Assembly (NCBI GenBank): GCA_036652035.1
Contig: JAVVWR010000019.1
Span: 1 to 42,605 of the forward strand
Length of the DNA stretch: 42,605 bases
Reading direction: 5' to 3'
From: JAEZVV01 sp036652035
GTDB taxonomy: Bacteria > Pseudomonadota > Gammaproteobacteria > Burkholderiales > Burkholderiaceae_F
A model generated the notes under the pieces. That model was not told the origin of the DNA and searched no databases. It saw nothing but the letters and a program-made list of their open reading frames with translations. Numbering within the stretch: the stretch's first letter is position 1; each line of letters begins with the position of its first letter. Below are positions 39,964-42,605 of the stretch, one piece after another. Position numbers and translations under genes: made by a program.

Positions 39964-41163
39964 TCATCGGGGATGTCCCGGTCTTTCCTGGCGCTCCAAC
40001 ACGCGCCGGGTATGGCGGGCGATCATCAGCTCTTCGTCGGTCGGGATCAGCCAGGCGGCCGCGCGTGCGCCGGGGCGGGAGAGGCGCGGCGCGCCCGCTT
40101 GGTTGGCGGCGTGGTCCAGTTCGACCCCGAGCCAGGCCGCGTCGCGGCAGACCCGGCGCCGGATCTCGGCCGAGTGCTCGCCGATGCCGGCGGTAAAGAC
40201 CAGAGCGTCGATTCCGCCCAGCACCGCGGCGAGCGACCCCAGCTCGCGCCCGATGCGATAGCAGAAGAGATCGACCGCCAGCGCCGCGGCGGGGGCGTCG
40301 CTGGCGAGCAGCCGGCGCAGATCGCCCGCGATTCCCGACACGCCCAGCAGGCCGGCGCCCGAGTACAGCAGCCGCTCGATCGCGGCGGCGTCCATGCCGC
40401 GGTTTTGCATCAGATACAGCACCACGCCGGGGTCAAGGCTGCCGCAGCGGGTGGCCATCATCAGCCCGTCGAGCGCGGTCAAGCCCATCGTGGTGGCGAC
40501 GCTCTTGCCACCCGCCAGGGCGCAGCCGCTGGCGCCCGCGCCCAGGTGCAGCACCACGGTGCGGCCGGCCGCCGCGCGCGGGTCGATCGCCGGCAGCGCC
40601 TGCGCGATGAATTCGTAGGACAGGCCATGAAAACCGTAGCGACGAATACCCGCGTCCCAGTATTCCAGCGGCAGGGCGAAGAGTTGCGCGAGCTGCGGCT
40701 GGGTCTGGTGAAACGCGGTGTCAAAGCACGCCACTTGCGGCAGTTCGGGGGCCATCGCCGCCAGGCGCCGGATCATCGCCACGCTCGCGGGCTGGTGCAG
40801 CGGCGCCAGAGGAATCAGCGCTTCCAGCGCCGCGAGCAGGCTGGCGTCAACCTTTCTCGGCGCGGCGAACTGCGGCCCGCCGTGGACCACGCGGTGGCCG
40901 ACGCCCACCAGGCGGTGGCGCGCCAGCTCGTCGCGCAGCCAGACAAACAGCTCGGCGAGCGCGGCCTCGTGCGACAGCGGCGAGCCCCATTGCCGCTGCG
41001 CCAGAACGCGGCCGGTGGCGTTGCGCGCGACAAAGCTTGGCGTGGTGGGCAAGGCGTCGAACTGGGCGCGGGCGTCGAGCTCGAGCCCGCTGCCACGCAG
41101 GAAATAGACGCTGGACTTGAGACTGGACGAGCCGAGGTTGAGAACGAGGATGGCCTCGCTCAT
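39964..41163 (-). CDS. ackA: Acetate/propionate kinase
   Basis: A 399-residue kinase interconverting acetyl phosphate plus ADP and acetate plus ATP. Motifs are LVLNLGSSSLKSSV, the active-site Arg in GHRVVHGG, Asp in CFDTAFHQT, GFHGLSYEF, MATRCGSLDPGV and FTAGIGEHS with the metal-binding Glu. The usual HLGNGAS segment reads HLGAGAS, so the conserved active-site Asn is Ala. Its start overlaps the phosphotransacetylase stop by 4 bases (ATGA), so translation is coupled. Together they would make or use acetyl phosphate. Confidence 0.92.
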   Translation of the reverse strand: MSEAILVLNLGSSSLKSSVYFLRGSGLELDARAQFDALPTTPSFVARNATGRVLAQRQWGSPLSHEAALAELFVWLRDELARHRLVGVGHRVVHGGPQFAAPRKVDASLLAALEALIPLAPLHQPASVAMIRRLAAMAPELPQVACFDTAFHQTQPQLAQLFALPLEYWDAGIRRYGFHGLSYEFIAQALPAIDPRAAAGRTVVLHLGAGASGCALAGGKSVATTMGLTALDGLMMATRCGSLDPGVVLYLMQNRGMDAAAIERLLYSGAGLLGVSGIAGDLRRLLASDAPAAALAVDLFCYRIGRELGSLAAVLGGIDALVFTAGIGEHSAEIRRRVCRDAAWLGVELDHAANQAGAPRLSRPGARAAAWLIPTDEELMIARHTRRVLERQERPGHPR

Positions 41164-42554
41164 TGCTCGCCCCCCGCCGCCACGCTTTGGCGCGAGTGGG
41201 CGACGAGCTTCATCACCGCGGCCGAGGCGAGCCGGGCGCGCACGTTGTCGGCGCGGCTGGTGAGAACGATCGGCACCCGCGCGCCGAGAACGATTCCGGC
41301 CGAATCGGCGCCCGCGAGGTATTGCAGCTGCTTGGCGACCATGTTGCCGGCTTCCAGATCCGGCACCAGCAGGATGTCGGCGCGCCCGGCCACCGGGCTG
41401 ACGATGTGCTTGGTGCGCGCCGCGTGTTCGCTCACCGCGTTGTCAAAGGCGAGCGGGCCGTCGATCAGGCCGCCCGTGATCTGGCCACGGTCGGCCATCT
41501 TGCACAGCATGGCCGCGTCGACCGTGGCCTGCATCGCCGGGTTGACGGTCTCGATGGCGGCGAGCACCGCGACCTTGGGTTCGATCACGCCCAGCACCCG
41601 CGCCAGATCGATCGCGTTCTGCGCAATGTCGGCCTTGGTGCGGGCATCGGGTTCGATGTTGATCGCCGCGTCGGTCACCAGCAGCATCCGCGGGTAGGAC
41701 GGCACGTCCATCACGAACACATGGCTGATCCGGCGCGCGGTGCGCAGCCCGGTGGCGCTCGCCACCACCGCGCCCATCAGCTCGTCGGTGTGCAGGCTGC
41801 CCTTCATCAAGGCCGCCACTTCACCCGAGCGGGCCAGTTCCACCGCCCGCGCGGCGGCCGCGTGGCTGTGCTCGGTGGCAACGATCCGCCACGGCGACAG
41901 ATCGATCCCCTCGGCCGCCGCGATCGAGCGGATCCTGGCCTCGGGCCCGACCAGCACCGGCACGATCAGATTGCGCCGCGCCGCCTCCACCGCGCCCAGC
42001 AGCGAATCGCGATCGCAGGGGTGGACCACCGCCGTGGCGATGGCCGGAATGCCGGCGCAGGCGCGCAGGATCTTGGCAAACACGTCGGTGCGGCGAAAGA
42101 TCATTTCGGTCGCGCCCAGATCGCCATGCTCGATCCGCTCGGTCGGCGCCTGCACCGTCGCCCGGCCTTCGAGCACCGCCTCGCCGGTCTGGTTGACGAT
42201 CCGGCACTCGAACACCACCACGTGATCGTCGGCGCGCTTTTCCACCGGGGTCAGGGTGGCGCAGATCGCGTCGCCCACGGTCAGATGGTTATGAAAGCGG
42301 AACTCCTGGTTGAGGATCGACGATCCCGGTCCCGGCAGCCGGCGGTTGATCAGGTGAGCGATCAGGCATTCGGCACCCACCGCCTCGGTGCTTTGAACCA
42401 GCGGAGCGGCATCGGTCTCTTCATCCTGGAAGGTGGCCAGATCGCCGCTGGCAAACGCCAGCGCCTCGATGTCGGTCTTCGACAGCGTGCGGTTGACCGT
42501 CAGCGGGCGGCCGATCTCGATCGCGTCGAACAGGATGTTGCGGATGGCGTACAT
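41160..42554 (-). CDS. MaoC-like domain fused to phosphate acetyl/butyryltransferase
   Basis: 464 residues. Residues 1-150 form a hotdog MaoC-type hydratase domain (FASGDLATFQDEE, ILNQEFRFHNHLTVGDAICA). The rest is a Pta/Ptb domain with VVHPCDRDSLLGAVEAAR, AALMKGSLHTDELMGAVV, VFVMDVPSYPRMLLVTDAAI and VADILLVPDLEAGN-type motifs (visible as ADILLVPDLEAGNMVAKQL). The hydratase signature, usually GD-x-N-P-x-H, keeps Asp38 but has Gln43 in place of the catalytic His, so hydratase activity is doubtful. It transfers acyl groups between CoA and phosphate and feeds AckA. The 51 bases upstream to the window end hold a CTCGAT/ATCGAG repeat. Confidence 0.9.
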   Translation of the reverse strand: MYAIRNILFDAIEIGRPLTVNRTLSKTDIEALAFASGDLATFQDEETDAAPLVQSTEAVGAECLIAHLINRRLPGPGSSILNQEFRFHNHLTVGDAICATLTPVEKRADDHVVVFECRIVNQTGEAVLEGRATVQAPTERIEHGDLGATEMIFRRTDVFAKILRACAGIPAIATAVVHPCDRDSLLGAVEAARRNLIVPVLVGPEARIRSIAAAEGIDLSPWRIVATEHSHAAAARAVELARSGEVAALMKGSLHTDELMGAVVASATGLRTARRISHVFVMDVPSYPRMLLVTDAAINIEPDARTKADIAQNAIDLARVLGVIEPKVAVLAAIETVNPAMQATVDAAMLCKMADRGQITGGLIDGPLAFDNAVSEHAARTKHIVSPVAGRADILLVPDLEAGNMVAKQLQYLAGADSAGIVLGARVPIVLTSRADNVRARLASAAVMKLVAHSRQSVAAGGEQ

Positions 42555-42578
42555 GGTGTGGGGGCCGGGAGGCCAGGG

Positions 42579-42592
42579 CTCGATGGATCGAG
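42579..42592. promoter_or_regulatory. Inverted repeat upstream of the phosphotransacetylase gene
   Basis: CTCGAT-GG-ATCGAG is a perfect 6-base inverted repeat, 25 bases before the start codon. It could be an operator for the pta-ackA unit; there is no other support. Confidence 0.3.
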
Positions 42593-42605
42593 TCTAGCGG
42601 GCGAG

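Overview
The window is high-GC chromosomal DNA with dense, mostly operonic genes. Several features point to a Gram-negative betaproteobacterium, probably Burkholderiales: a GltIJKL-type glutamate/aspartate importer, a patatin-barrel (PlpD-like) protein, a class II dihydroorotase, HdeD and BCCT transporters, and a fatty-acid operon with a 3-hydroxyacyl-CoA dehydrogenase fused in front of a crotonase domain. This is inference from protein families and base composition; there is no rRNA or other strong taxonomic marker. One assembly gap (100 Ns, 13208-13307) lies inside a gene.

Layout. 1-1947: end of a TraB/GumN-like gene, an extradiol-dioxygenase-family protein and a beta-class glutathione S-transferase. 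2407-8711: a TetR-controlled beta-oxidation operon (regulator, acyl-CoA dehydrogenase, HAD-crotonase fusion, thiolase) closed by a strong terminator. 8902-10836: a crotonase-fold protein that looks like a delta3-delta2-enoyl-CoA isomerase, a twice-frameshifted hotdog thioesterase, and an SGNH hydrolase. 11141-17805: the most interesting region, described below. 18257-22765: amidase, YciA-like thioesterase, short-chain dehydrogenase, ATM1-type ABC exporter. 22832-27171: two related glutamate/aspartate-type binding proteins, an intercistronic terminator, then two permeases and an ATPase. 27181-30763: GIN-domain lipoprotein, glycerate 2-kinase, pyrC, small ribbon-helix-helix-like protein. 30837-36298: DUF4239 membrane protein with a ThDP enzyme, PlpD-like phospholipase, HdeD. 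36466-39610: two tandem BCCT carriers. 39964-42554: acetate kinase overlapped by a MaoC-phosphotransacetylase fusion.

The 11141-17805 region looks like a secreted-fibre system related in architecture to the Pseudomonas Fap functional amyloid. It has a FapF-like coiled-coil plus beta-barrel outer-membrane protein, a periplasmic C39 peptidase with an intact Cys-His-Asp triad (FapD-like), a 507-residue Asn/Ser- and Gly/Ala-rich secreted protein, and two smaller secreted proteins. All three candidate substrates carry a related 'I-x-Q-N-x-G' segment. The two smaller ones also carry a double-glycine leader-like motif of the kind C39 peptidases cut. The operon starts behind a good -24/-12 (sigma-54) promoter, and the gene just upstream encodes a sigma-54 activator with a degenerate receiver-like domain. 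The logical model is: activator plus RpoN switch on the operon, the C39 enzyme processes small subunits in the periplasm, the barrel exports them, and the Gly-rich protein is the bulk surface material.

Other points: loss of catalytic residues in the MaoC half of the phosphotransacetylase, a Gly-to-Ala change in the phospholipase nucleophile elbow, and a 12-base apex shared by three 3'-end hairpins.
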